Shown: positions 1-12,500 of the stretch, piece after piece
Position numbering within the stretch: position 1 is the stretch's first letter
Layout: each line of letters opens with the position of its first letter
Assembly (NCBI GenBank): GCA_005406025.1
Contig: BGZK01000765.1
Location: 227,029 to 291,028, forward strand
DNA length: 64,000 bases
From: Eumeta japonica
Taxonomy: Eukaryota > Arthropoda > Insecta > Lepidoptera > Psychidae
Direction of reading: 5' to 3'
The notes under the pieces: model-generated
What the model saw: only the letters and a program-made list of their open reading frames with translations
What the model was told of the DNA's origin: nothing
Databases searched by the model: none
Translations under genes and position numbers: made by a program

Positions 1-1379
1 TGATGAGAAGCGATGAAAAAATAGTTGCTGACAAGCGGAGAAAAAAACCTTCAGTTTTAAATATTTCGCATTAAGAGTCATGCAGTAAATGCCTTTATTA
101 TTAATTCAGACAATCGATTTTACGTCAAAATTTACAATATAACACGATTTTTCAGTGGACCACAGTACAAAATAACACATACAATCACATGTTTAATAAT
201 GTATGACAGTCAGTCATTATACGTGCGTTGATATATAACTGGCATTATTACGTAGATAGGCACTATATAAATATTTAATTTCACATTCGCGTGTAAGCAC
301 TTACTTTTTATATTTTTTTACTATGCTGATGTAGCTATTGAGATCGATAACTATGATATAATTTTGACGGGTAAAGTGACTTTTAAGGAAAATTTATTGT
401 TCAATATTCAGATAAGCAATATGTAAATATAATACGATGCATTTGTATGTTGCTCATTTATTTCTTCTTATATTAATTTCATAATATATTTGTTTTATTT
501 ATACATTGAAATATAAAATCTTTTTTCCTGTATTTAAAATAGTAAAATTAGGCTGTAAATATTTCGTCCATTGGAGGGTTAAAGAAAAATAATTAATTTT
601 ACATAAGAGTGACTTTATTTTCACGTATGACGTATATGCACCTATATAAACACCTCGTATATAAACACTTCGACAATACCTACCACGTTTTATTATCGGT
701 AACTACTCTAATAACGTAAACACATACACTCTCTTACGTTAGTTAACAGCGTTATTAGATACAGGAATTGTATAATGTGATATAATTATATTTTATTCTC
801 AATAATGCATTCTACAACGAATAGCAGTTTTACCGGGTCTAGAGACTTTACCGTGTAATACAATCATTTATAGGTAGAATAATATCGTCGATTGTATTTT
901 TATATAATTTTAACATACATACTTCTAGTTGTAGATAACGTTTCAATTTTTATTAATATTTTGAAAATGATATTACTTTCTACTGTTAATGCTAGAAATA
1001 CAACATTTTCACATGTACAAGACTTATTCAACTTTCGAAATTCTTTTTATTGGACTACAACAAAATATAAATCTATTTACACGTTGTGACAAGGTCTCTT
1101 TGTTCCTTCATCGGAGCACAGTACATAAACGTAATGATTCGTCACATAGAGTAATATGCGTTTAGTCAGTGTTTTAACTCCGTACGAGTTCCACGCGTAG
1201 TTAAGTGCACTTCTCTAATAATCGAAAATATATAACAGTGAACATAAAATTTATTTAGTTTTATTTAACAAAGCCCCCAGTAACCTACACTTTTAATACC
1301 TTAAACAATACGTACATCAACATTAATAGGTTTGAATTACAATTCTATTGATATCCGAATATAAATCCTAGAAACTGTT

Positions 1380-1630
1380 TATTCGCCGTATGCAGAACGA
1401 AACATAGCATTTGCATTAGCATAGACGCTCCGCCGTTATTAGCGTTTGCGCCGCTGCGGTATTCCCGCACGGAATGTAGGCTTCGGCCGGCGAAACTGCT
1501 CGATTGTTGTGTTCCGATCGCTCACAATGCGGGAGCGCCGACGCCGTGATAGGGGAATTTCATTTTCGGCGCTGCGCCGGTCCAAGTTCGCGTCGGGTGC
1601 GCATATAGTTGTACGTGTAAGCCGCTAAAA
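1380..1630. other. CpG-rich island, intron 4
   Basis: GCGCCGCTGCGGTATTCCCG through GCGCTGCGCCGGTCC. The 60-codon arginine-rich frame is a composition effect. Nothing else is recognised. Confidence 0.3.
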
Positions 1631-1982
1631 ATAATTTTTTTAGCAGTCGCGCTTTAAGTCTGATACGGTACCGTATAAACGACAAATACGAAGGCATGAA
1701 AGTTCAATTCTCCACGTACACAAAGGATTATAAACGCGATTGTTGTTTTTTGCATCGTAAATATACAGTTAATAAATAAGTCAAAAAAGAAAAACTCTTA
1801 AAAGCATTACAGTTCACTCCAGTTTCATTTACCTACAGTACGTTGGGCAAACGTTTTGAAGAACGTTTAGTCTATTAAAATGTTGATTATTCTCTATGAT
1901 TGTCTGAACGTGCTACAATCGTTTAATATAAAACTATTTCGACTCGTTAGCAAGTGTCCTTATTTATATCGTAACTGGCAAA

Positions 1983-2533
1983 AGTCTAAGATCCGGCAAT
2001 AGAAAAATGTACCCTCATTTGTTAATTAGATCAAATAAAGTTTTAAAGGTAGATAACAGTATTATAAATTTATGAGCACAATGTCTGCCACCGTAGTCCT
2101 GCTGCTACTAAAATTAATCAATTAATTAATAATTATTTTTTTTGCTTCTTATGTTAATTGCATATCGCAAGTACAAAACTTTCGAATATGTTGTTTTACA
2201 CCTTGTTACAATAAGCGCGCTTTACTCCTGCTACAGCTAGCTGTAGCCAGGTGTAAACAGGTAGATAAACCGAACTTGTTTCCCTCATCTGTTAATTAAA
2301 AAAATGAACACTTATGTAAAGTTTACAAAATTCTAAATATATTTATAACTGGTAGCTACTCTGAAATTATTTGCAGCCTACATAAAAAAAATAAGTAATT
2401 AGTGTTAATAGTAGTAGGACTACTGTGGCAGACATTGTTCTCAGAAATTTATAATATTGTTATTTGCCTTTAAAGCACTATTTAATTCAATTAACAGATG
2501 AGGGTATATTTTTCTAATGCCGGATCTTAGACT
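1983..2533. mobile_element. Fold-back MITE, about 551 bp
   Basis: The ends are AGTCTAAGATCCGGC on the left and its complement GCCGGATCTTAGACT on the right. The arms run about 125-150 bp with high identity when one is reverse-complemented. Shared internal blocks include ACCCTCAT..GTTAATT, TATTATAAATTT and ATGTCTGCCAC. Between the arms is about 250 bp containing a further related copy (CCCTCATCTGTTAATTAA). No target duplication was identified and no coding sequence is present. The superfamily is unknown. Confidence 0.7.
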
Positions 2534-2639
2534 AGTACACTTTAGCGTGTTGGTATAAGGTAGCTTCAAGATTATACTAGAACAGTAAGTACTAAACGTG
2601 TTTATATTTTATACACAAAGCAATTAAATAATCTATAAA

Positions 2640-2765
2640 CAGGTTGCATGGTACGGGATTAATTTTGAGAGTCATCGGTTCAAGTCTCGGTTTGCATTCT
2701 GTAAATGTTACTTTCTCTATGCAAGCGATCAGCTCAAAGATGAGGTGACACCCGGGCGCTGTATC
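2640..2765 (+). repeat. Possible tRNA-derived SINE head
   Basis: The sequence GTCATCGGTTCAAGTCTCGG resembles a tRNA T-arm with a B-box (GGTTCAAGTC). About 35 bp upstream, GCATGGTACGGG could be a decayed A-box. The block does not fold as a complete tRNA, so a SINE remnant is more likely than a functional tRNA gene. Confidence 0.3.
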
Positions 2766-4332
2766 ACTTACTATGTTTAAAATCTTACGTACGCACATAT
2801 GCCATCTTTTGTTTCGATGACATATATACTATCGCTTTTCATGAATTTTAAACTATCGATATGCACAACAAACTTTTTCAGAGCATGAAGCTACGAACTG
2901 TCAACTGTCAGCACGCGCTTGGCAGTAAGCATAAACAAAAAATGTACTGAAACAGACAATCGCAACATCGAGTCAAGAAAGTGCGGAGGCAGTACATGTC
3001 GGGGAAAGAGAGTTGTATTTTGAAAGCGTCAGTCATTAGAAGTATCCTCTCGAACGAAAGGGATGTTAAGTTTGTTCTTGTCGTGTTCATGCGCGCGTAT
3101 ATGAAATTTACAATTTTTTTCTGTTCACTTTAACTATTAGACAAAATATTTAGTTTAGAAATTACCGTAAACAATATCGTATCGATAGTGTCGTACTCGA
3201 GCAACAGAGATTATTTTAGCGGCATATAAATATAACTTCTATTTTAACTATTCGATATGCGACGTTTAAATTTAAACAGAAATAAATTCAGTGACACTAC
3301 ATGGTCATAATATAAACTCAATTCTACTTGTAGTTTAGTTCATGAAAAATCATTATACAATATGTTGGACTACAACAAAATAGAAATATATTAGTTATTA
3401 TTGATAATTAGATATTATATTTAGGTTTCACTATTTAGAGCAGATCATAGTGGCGCATTCGTTTGCAAAATGTTTTAATTCGTAATATTTTTTTAATATC
3501 CGGAAGGTCTTTCTGATTATAAAATTTGTAAGATGACACTTTGTGTATTTTGACGTTATTATTTAAACAACAAAAAACTATATAGCCTAGAAAAAATGCA
3601 TTTATTGCAATCAATTAATTTTTTATAATGTCCTCACACCCATCATCGTATCTCCAACCCATTAATTGTTATGATTTTATAAAAAATGAAAACCCTAATT
3701 TTCTTGTTAATTAATATATCTTAAAATTGAAATGCTAATATTTTTAATTTTTTATCAAATATTTCAATTATATTAAACAAAATAGCCTAAATAAATTTTC
3801 AAAATTCTGTTTATTTTTATGTTTTTTTTTACGTTACAACAATATGCTTCCTACACGTAGAAATTTCTCAAGGATCACAACAGGTATGTTTGTATTCTTT
3901 TACCTTATTGAAAAATATATTAGCGGTAATATGTTAAAAAAAATAACATTACTGTTTCTTTATTTCATTTATGTTTAATCTATATACTTTTACACCTGCC
4001 AGTACGATATATGTATAGAATACGAGAGTTGAAGAAGTGTGACTGTTTGTCTACTTAGTTAGTTTCTTTACGAAAAACGGTAAACATTTACAGTAAAAAC
4101 GGATAGAGATATTGAAAAGCAAGTGAATGCAAGAAATAAAGTGATTGAAGACTTGCTTGTTGTTTTGAATGAATAGTATGAATGTCTCAGGACAAGCATA
4201 TTTGATTATCTATAATGAAGTTATAATTCCTACGCTATGTAAAGTAGTAAAAGTTAGATGTGGCAGAAAAAATATGGAAGTAGAATCAATGCAGTGTAGT
4301 TACAATCTCTGCATATTATTTGCAAAGTATCT

Positions 4333-4738
4333 TTGAGTAATAGATACAGGAAACATGATGTAACAGAACGGTGTGATCTGAAAGAAAATGTAGTGGCTAG
4401 AGCATGTCGCGGTGACTTTGCCAGATGGATAACTTTCCTTACATTCGTTCTTTCTAGATGGAAAGGACGAACAATAGGAATGTAAGGAATTTAAAGAAAA
4501 GTGATAAAATAATGTCATAGAGGGAATGTATGTGATGATGTGATGAATGGTCGACAAGGGTTGCCCTATAATATCTTATATAGACACTGGTGGGATATTT
4601 AAGAATGGCCAAATTTTAAGTAGCCGAAATCGATATACTAACATGAAACGGTTGACAGATATCAGATAAGCATGAGATATATCCAAAAATCATATGCGGA
4701 AATATGTGGTCTTTATCTACTCTTTTGGTAAATAGACG
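4333..4738 (+). pseudogene. Non-LTR retrotransposon ORF, C-terminal scrap (copy A)
   Basis: Broken reading frames match the end of an endonuclease-reverse-transcriptase polyprotein of a LINE. The first piece reads LSNRYRKHDVTERCDLKE and then NVVARACRG. After frame changes and an unrelated stretch, a second piece reads ILKNGQILSSRNRYTNMKRL and ends near FIYSFGK and a stop. These correspond to the family's 'CGLKEDVVTR' and 'STRNRRACMKRLMDV...AYPSGK' segments, recalled rather than searched. No catalytic RT domain survives. The same C-terminal region occurs again at 19637-19996. Confidence 0.55.
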
Positions 4739-6309
4739 TGAGTTTATATTGTTATATTATATATACTTAGTACCAATAAAAAAATTACAGACATTTTCAA
4801 TAAAAAGTTGTAATAGTAAATATATTTTTAAACAACTGTAATCTATTTGAAAAAGTGAATGAAGCGAAAATTGATGCCAAATGGTGCCAAAATCTATGAT
4901 ATGTAATTTAATCATTTAAGTCATATTATTAAACGCAGATGAAATATTATTTATTTATACTCTCCAAATTTATAAATTTAATAAATAGGAGGAAGAGCGA
5001 TTTTTTTTTGATATTATTGCCGGAGCGATCACTCATATACTAAATTTTAAAATAACACTATTCCTTCTTTTGTAAACATGTATTTTTCCAATCCAATAAG
5101 TATTACAATAAAATGAAGAGGGATTTCCGAGACTCCATTGAATTTACAATGAGAAATGTGATGAATCCAATACGGCAGCTCGTTCTACGTCCGACCCGTC
5201 TCGCCACTCAGGCAAAAATACCGTGTAAACATCGTCAGTACTTATGCTCTCAATTAGTTCACCAGCCCTTAAAATCTTTTCTCATCGGTTGAAGCTGTAT
5301 TTATAAAATCCGATATAATCCAACAGCGCAAAATTTGTACTGAACTCAATAATTTTGATGTAAATAATAATACCGATAACAACATTATCAGTAAAATGTA
5401 AGAATAGGCCTAATGCAGCCATAAACCGTTAAGTTGAAATATTTGAAGTTTTAATACTTTTAGGCATTATAATACGTATCTTCAAAATATCAGATTAGAA
5501 TCAACCCCTTTTTTTTTTTGGTAGAGTAGCTTTCGTTCAATTTTGCTAAATAATTTGCCGTTTGCATTTAAAATCATTTCAAATCGATGGCTATTATACT
5601 TAAAAGCTTTAATTGTCAAGAAAACACTGGCTGGTGAAAAAATATATGTGTGAACGTGAATGGACAAAATTGTCGACCCTTCGTCTTTTCAGTTTCATCA
5701 GGAACATTATAAAAGTGATATCTATTATGGGAAAGGATATTACTACATTTTAAATTAAAGTTATACAGCGGTATTTTAAAGGCATGGTCAACATGTAGTG
5801 AGCTCTTTACAATGTCTCAGGATTCTCGATTTAAAATTTATACCTCTGTTTGGAGCCACGCAACCTCTACGTTTTTACTTCTTTAACAAAAGCAACAAAA
5901 CATATTTTATTTACTAATATTTGTCGTATATTATTTTATGGTGGTAAACTAGTTGTATATTGGCCACGTTTACAACTAGTTTTCTAATAGTTCGTAATCC
6001 AATTTCCTTCACTACGCAGTTTAGAGTTTAAAGATGAACGAAAAGTCTTCATAAAAGTCGTTCTTGAGAACTATACTCTTCCTTTTAACGCTCCAGGACC
6101 ACGCGCGCTCGATGGCGAGGCACGAACTTATCCGACCGAGTCAATTTAAGTTGCTCAAAGTTATACTTATGCTCTTTTACTTGTTTCTCATATGAATAAA
6201 ATGAATTTCTTAACTTGTAATATTCTTAAAAATATCGACAAAAGCTTTAAATCCCAGACAGCCGTATAACAAACCAACAACAAGCCTCAAAACAGCACGA
6301 GCGCCGAAT

Positions 6310-6800
6310 TATTAAGGTCCGTCCGACATGATTCGATTCATTTCGAACAGGAGACAGGGAGAAGGAGATCCGAGAGTGAATCAAAGCTTTTATTTCTCGC
6401 GCCGAAGCACCCCATTGTCTTCGACGGAAAACGGGTACGTATTAAGGCTCGCTTCCTCTTGCGTAAATAAAATCCATCGCCTTAGAGAGAGAGAGGGCTC
6501 CGCGGCGAGTGCAGGCGCCGCCGCGGCGGGGGCGGGGAGGAGGTGTAATGCCTCATGCGAGTGTCGGGGACAATGCAAAGTAGATTGAATTGGAAAAAAG
6601 TCTCTTCGGTAGAATGGCGGCTTTGGGGCTCCGGGGACTCGAAAGGGTTAACACAATGAGGAGCCGCGCGGCGGCTTTTAAGCCTCTATTGAGGTGTAAA
6701 TAGCGGCGTCTGTCTAGACGCGGCTGTGTAATCATATCGAGCTATGAATAGAGAGCCTTCACGGAACCCTTCCCACGAAAAGGGTCGGAGGCCTCGTCGT
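6310..6800. other. CpG-rich island, intron 4
   Basis: Contains GCAGGCGCCGCCGCGGCGGG, CGGCTTTGGGGCTCCGGGGA and GCGGCTTTTAAGCCTC. Three short frames cross it on both strands (86, 62 and 60 codons), all biased by composition and mutually overlapping, so none is called. Candidate regulatory region. Confidence 0.35.
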
Positions 6801-6900
6801 GATTTGAAAACGTCGTGTTTAAGTGAAAAACAATTTTACGGCCTAATTAAGACTGGTCGTATAAAACTCACAAAACACTGATTTCGATGTCTTTTATTCT

Positions 6901-6922
6901 AATATATATATATATATATATA
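6901..6922. repeat. (AT)n microsatellite
   Basis: Run of alternating AT. A similar run is at 10021-10040 inside the CACTG element. Confidence 0.95.
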
Positions 6923-7429
6923 TGACATTTACGAATATTTGAAAATTTCGGCCGAAGTTTATTTTGAGCGACCGCGTAACAAATCATTCTGTGCCATGAC
7001 GGATGTTGTTAATTATTATCTTACGCCCCCTTCCGGCCAATTATTTCTTCATAATTTAATGAAAACATAAAATTAACTCTGTAGGAAATACTTTTGGAGT
7101 TTTATTGGATCCTGTAAGTATAAAAAAAGCAAGAATGCACTTGTAATAAGAATTCAGTGAGACAAAAAAGACTTGCTAGTATAACTTTATGGATTTCAAC
7201 TTTTGGCTCTAATAATCACTATACCTATACTATTCTCAAAGGTAATTTTTTGTCGATGCGCCGTATCTTCCCTAGAATTTTAACAAAATCAAAAACTGAA
7301 ATATATTGAAAATGAACTCCACCGCTATTGCGAAAAATACTTATAATTTAAAATTGGCCAAAACTAAAGAAAAATCTGTAAAACGATTGACCCTGCAGGC
7401 CATCCCTAAAACATTACGCTATGATATTT

Positions 7430-8794
7430 ATCGATGTGTTCTTGAGCTCCTTAAGTTACATATGATGTCTATGAGTTGCTGAGTTCAAAAATTAAACACG
7501 GTTGACCCTTCAGGTCGTCCCTGAAACTTCTTAGTGTTTTCGAGCTCAAAGTGATAAAAATACAGGAGTAGTAAATTATTGAGCTCATCATCCTCATAAG
7601 ATAAATTTTATTGTTTTTAAGCTATCCAAACTGAAAAAAGAAGTTTAAATACGTTTTGAGCGCTTACGATTCAAAAATGTAATACATATAGATTTTTTAA
7701 ATTTTTCAACAATAATATCTTTGGAACACATTTGATTCTAATCTGCTTTATACCATCCGACGCATTTTTTATGAAAATAATAACCAAGCACTAAACATCA
7801 ATCCATCAATAATTTCACGTTATTTTGAGAAAAAAAAACCTTTTTGTCGAATTTTCCGTTAACGATATTTCTCGATACGAACCCATCGATTTCGATGCAG
7901 TTTGCAACAGTCGACGTTGTTTTATAAACAGAAGAGGTACCTAATTAGATTTTAGATTTTATCGGAACAGTAGTTCGAAAATATTCAAAAAAAAACAATT
8001 TTGGAATTTATTTTCGACACACACATCACATACACGGAAATATACATACAGACTTACCGACATTATTCGTAAAATAGCCAAAATAGATTTCTAAAAACCT
8101 AAAACGTCAAAATATGGCAAAAACTATTTTCGAAAGTCGGCTTGAAAATAATATCTTTCCAATTTATGAATTTTTTAATTTCTGTAACGGGAGTTGAAAA
8201 ACTAATTTTTTAAATACTTCAATTTCTTTGAAGCGCTCGATCCAATTTTAATCTGCTTTACGACATTCGATGTAGTTTTCTAAGGAGGAAAAGATGACCG
8301 AATACCAAACATCAATCCAACAAGAATTTCACGCTTTATTTCGAAAAAATCTTTTTCTTTCCAATATTTCGTTAACGATAACCCTCTAATGAATTAACTG
8401 ATTTTGATGCAGTTTACGACAATCGACATTGTATGTTAAGAAGAAGAACTGGTTAGATTTTAGAATTCATAGGTAGTTGTAATATGCTTTGGGCGAAAAT
8501 AGCTTAAAAAATATTTAAGAAAAATGGTTTTTGAAAAATGTTCTCCAACAATGTCTTTTTTTTTTGATGTTGATGAATTTAACAGTGATAAACGTTGTTT
8601 TTTAAGGAAAATGGCTAGACAAATTTTAGAATTTTTCGGTAGAGTAGTTTAAAAAATATTCTAAAAAAATACTTTTTGAAAAATATTTCTCCAACCACAT
8701 CTCTTGAACATATCAACCGATTTTGATACATTTAGAATGATTGGAAAGAAAGAAATGAACAATTGGAAAGATTTTGAATGTTATCAGTAGAGCA
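7430..8794. repeat. Degenerate interspersed/tandem repeat, left part
   Basis: Diverged units repeat several times. Each has a pattern like 'CTCCAACAACATCTCTTGAA', then 'GATTTTGAT.CA', 'TTAAGGAAAA', 'TAGATTTTAGA' and 'GTAGAGTAGTTTAAAAAATATT'. A block at 8040-8160 (ATACATACAGACTTACCGAC ... CTAAAACGTCAAAATATGGC) recurs at 11275-11400. The repeat is interrupted at 8794 by the CACTG element and resumes at 10961. It is non-coding with many stops; its nature is unknown, but the vocabulary is that of a common lepidopteran repeat. Confidence 0.5.
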
Positions 8795-10960
8795 CACTGA
8801 GAAAAAAATATAGCTACGATAGCATTAAAACTTTGCCACTAGTCAGTCGTTTATAGCACATAGCCGCTAGCGCTAGGTTTTTATTGTCAACTTTTGTTTT
8901 GCCAATGTACCAGTACTTGTAGACTATGCTAGAATGGCAGTATTGAATTGTCACATAGACTAAGTAAATGTTTTTAATTTCGTTTTAGTAACAATGTCAC
9001 ATTATTCCTACAACAATAACAGATTGTGTCTTTGTAATCATGACAAAGATTTTTTGATATAAGATCAAATGTGTATTGTGTTTGAATTTACTGTCCTTTG
9101 TTCTGGTAGCGAGTGTACTCTGTGCCTATACCTCAGAAAAATTACATTGCCGATCTTAACCCTTATATTTCCTTGATGGTAGACAATGAAGATATTGATA
9201 TTCTTCGCAGGCTGTACGTATTGTTTTAGGACCACTAGAGAGGTGCAAGTTTATTGGTCTGTGAGAAATATCTGTAGTTTAATAGTACATCATCAAGAAA
9301 ATACAAAAAAATTGACATACATGGCAAACTTTATAAAAATACACCGCAGAAAAATAAAAGTCCGGAAAATTATAGACGAAGAACGCGTAAGTACATAACT
9401 AAGTTACCAGTCCCCAAACTTGTTTACAAGAATTTTTGCGATTTCATAATAATAAAGACAGATTACATAAATCACTAAGTACACTGACTGAAAAAAAGTG
9501 ACTCACTGGGCTAAAATCAAATTAAGAAAAGACTATAGGCATTTTGTATACATTTATTGAACTTTCACATAAAAGAAAAAAAAAGATTGCTATAAGAAAT
9601 AACTTAAGGGTAAAAAGGATACTTAAAATTTTTGCCTGGTATATAATATATATTACCTTGCCTTGTAGTTAAAGTATAGAATTTCACTCATGTATATGTT
9701 TACAATTAATAACCGGTACATGAAAAATTAATAGCTTGCCTGAAATTGAAAAATAAGAAATCAGTACAAATAATGGATATTAAATAAGGATCATATTAAA
9801 ATGAAAAAAATTGTTTATTTTATAAAGTATAAAAAATTTTGAGACATATAAAGAAATTGATAATGATATTAAAATATGCAATAAAACAGTAAGAATATTG
9901 AAGATAAAAAATGAACAGGAAATTAATGCATCCGAGAATATATAATGATAGAAGGAAAAAATTATAAATGCTCGAATTCAGAAAGTAAAACACTTACATA
10001 GATCTATAATATTGATCATGAATATATATATATATATATAATTCTAGTAAACTGCAAACAAATTGCATTTTAATAAGTGTATATTTTTACAAGCTCGAAG
10101 TATTGACCGAGTTCGCATAACAATTTTTTTTAGAAATTCATTCACTAAATGCGTTTAGGCATAATAAATATATTATATTTATCTCATCAGTGAGAAATGT
10201 TCAGACAAAAGGTTAATATAGTAGCAAGCTAGGAGTGAAACTGCATTTGATGCAGGAAGTGATAAGTTGACTAGAAAAAACGTGTACAACCACTTAGATT
10301 GTATATTTTCTGATAAAAAAATATTTAGCCAAGTTTTACACCTTTTGAACATTTAAAGTGAATTTCACCTTATGCGTGTTTAACTTTAACTTTTCAATAT
10401 AAAAAAAAACAAACGCAGGAATTTCACAAAATTTGACAAAATACAACATATATCAAATTTTATTAAACACTAGAACTTTAAAAATGTCACAATACACCTA
10501 TAGTCGTTGCTTCGTCAAAACCAGTAACATACTTATTTAACAATTAAACACATTTGAATAAGAAATAAAAAGAAAGCACAATAAATGTCCACGGGCAAAT
10601 AAGAGCGCGGTCGCGCCTGCGTCGAGCCTGCCACCTCTTACATTATACTATATTGTCATTTTCAGCAAATTATTTTGTCTCATTGTCAATTTTCATTTTT
10701 TTTTGACATAACATTGTTACAAGAACAAATCATACAATGATATGCTCATAAAGCGACGTCGTCGCTTCGTCAAATAATTTTAAACATTGTCACAGAAGTT
10801 ATTTCCCGTGGCTCCTTGGACAATAAAATATTTGACAATAAAAAATTTGTTACAGGTAGAAAACTCGCACTGGTGCGTGAGCGAAGTACGTCGCTATAGT
10901 AACAATAACATGTTGACAAAGCTTTTATTGTCACTTTGTTAACCCGATTTTTTCTCAATA
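8795..10960. mobile_element. CACTG-ended DNA transposon (CMC/CACTA-like), non-autonomous, about 2.17 kb
   Basis: The left end reads CACTGAGAAAAAAATA. The right end, reverse-complemented, reads TATTGAGAAAAAATC. Similarity continues inward (ATTAAAACTTTGCCA against AATAAAAGCTTTGTCA, and a shared TATAGC). Both subterminal regions carry many ATTGTC / ACAAT words, as CACTA-type elements often do. Both flanks show CA. Deleting the element and one CA rejoins an older repeat in register (TAGAG-CA-ACTTAAAAAATTTC, compared with a sister unit TAGAGTAGTTTAAAAAATATTC). No transposase was recognised: the only open frame of note (9186-9398, 70 codons) matches nothing I know. Confidence 0.6.
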
Positions 10961-11400
10961 CAACTTAAAAAATTTCTTAAAAAACACTTTTTTTTTTCCA
11001 ACAACATCTCTTGAAGAAATTGACTGATTATTAAGCAGTTTGCGGAAGTCAATACATCTATTTAAGGAAAACAGATTATTAGATTTTGGTATCGATCGTC
11101 ATAGTAGCCTAAAAGTTATTTCTAAAAAACATTTTTCCAAAAACTTTTACTTTTAAGATTTCTTAAAATCTGCCTGGGGAAGTTGGTTCAAGTTTTCATA
11201 AAGTCAATGTTGATTAAACTTCTTTTGAATACTGCTAACTTCATTTCGATCGACTTATCCGTTCTAAAGTTTGAGAGATTTACATACAGACATCACTCGG
11301 GAAATGGTCGGAATAGATTTCTAGGACCTTAAAACGTCAAGATCTGATGAAAACTCGATTTTAGAAAATTTGAGTGAAAACAGTAACTTTCTAATTAACT
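10961..11400. repeat. Degenerate interspersed repeat, right part
   Basis: This is the continuation of the 7430-8794 repeat beyond the inserted CACTG element. It contains TTTCCAACAACATCTCTTGA and then the block ACATACAGACATCACTCGGG, with ACCTTAAAACGTCAAGATC close behind. It is non-coding. Confidence 0.5.
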
Positions 11401-12217
11401 ACAGTCCAAGTATAAAATGACTTGGCGAATTATCACTGTGGGAATTAATACTTCAGAAACATTTATCCAGTTTCTTTAACGGCTCGAATACATATCGTCA
11501 CTTTTTCTTAATCCTAAGCCATATAAAGTTAATCAAAAATGTATAAGCACATAATAACACTTATAATGTGTCAGCTATAGGTTGTTTTGTTGCTCAACCT
11601 CCTTTTTCCTACGAGCAAAGTTTAATAACAATCGGGTCTTTATTATCCTGAAACTACTATAGAATTACAACCAACAGAGATGCTGTTGTCTGTGACTGCT
11701 GCGAACGACGTATGCACCTACCTGACAACAGAGAGGTATTATTCTAAATGACTCATTTCATCGTCTTTCATTTTGGTTTAAAATAATTTTAGATCATTAT
11801 GGTAACAATAATGTTAATAATTTCTTATATCCGTAAACACCTACTGATTTGATAGTAAAGCTTTTCGTAGTGGGTATAACAGTTATTGTTTTATTAACAA
11901 TAACGATTCTGTGTCCTCATAAGCAAATAGCTTCAGAAAAAAGGTGACTCTCTTTTTGCATTCATAATAAGAGGCAAAAAACATTTCAATATTGTTTATG
12001 ATTGTGTTGTAGAGGAAAGGACTTGAGAACAAGTAAAAATATTGAACAAAGGAGGTCGATACAGACGAAGTAACAAAAATTTTTTTTTTCATTTATAAGG
12101 GACGGGATAGTAGTACTATAATTTATGTCAGAATGTTGTTTCAGTATGATATACAAAATTAACAATTGTCTAGTCGTTAGCACATTACTCACTTGGTAGA
12201 TTTTCATGGTGGGATGA

Positions 12218-12500
12218 CCTCCCCAAGTGGTGATGCGGTAGACAATGAGTACAGTTTCGTGATGGGGTACATATAAGGAAGGGATTCACTAACCTTTAGT
12301 TTGGGCGTGTTTAAGTTTAATAAGATTGGTTTTTGTATCTCCCCAAGTGGTGATGCAGTAGACAATGATTAGAGCTTCGTGGTAAAATATTTATAAGGAA
12401 GGGAGTCACTAAGATTTATAATTCTTTAAGTTTAATAATATTGGGTTTTTAGGTACTTCCCCAAGCGGTAATGCAGTAGACAATGGGTGACTGACATAGT
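12218..12500. repeat. 119-bp tandem repeat, about 2.3 copies
   Basis: The phrase CCCCAAGTGGTGATGC..GTAGACAATG begins at 12221, 12341 and 12459, giving periods of 120 and 118 bp. The intervening segments also match (TATAAGGAAGGGA.TCACTAA, then TTTAAGTTTAATAA.ATTGG). Copies differ by scattered substitutions, so the array is not recent. No reading frame spans it. Confidence 0.8.

Noticed and set aside
2640..2765. Possible tRNA gene because of the GGTTCAAGTC box
   Set aside because: No acceptor, D or anticodon stem forms around it; a SINE remnant explains the box better.
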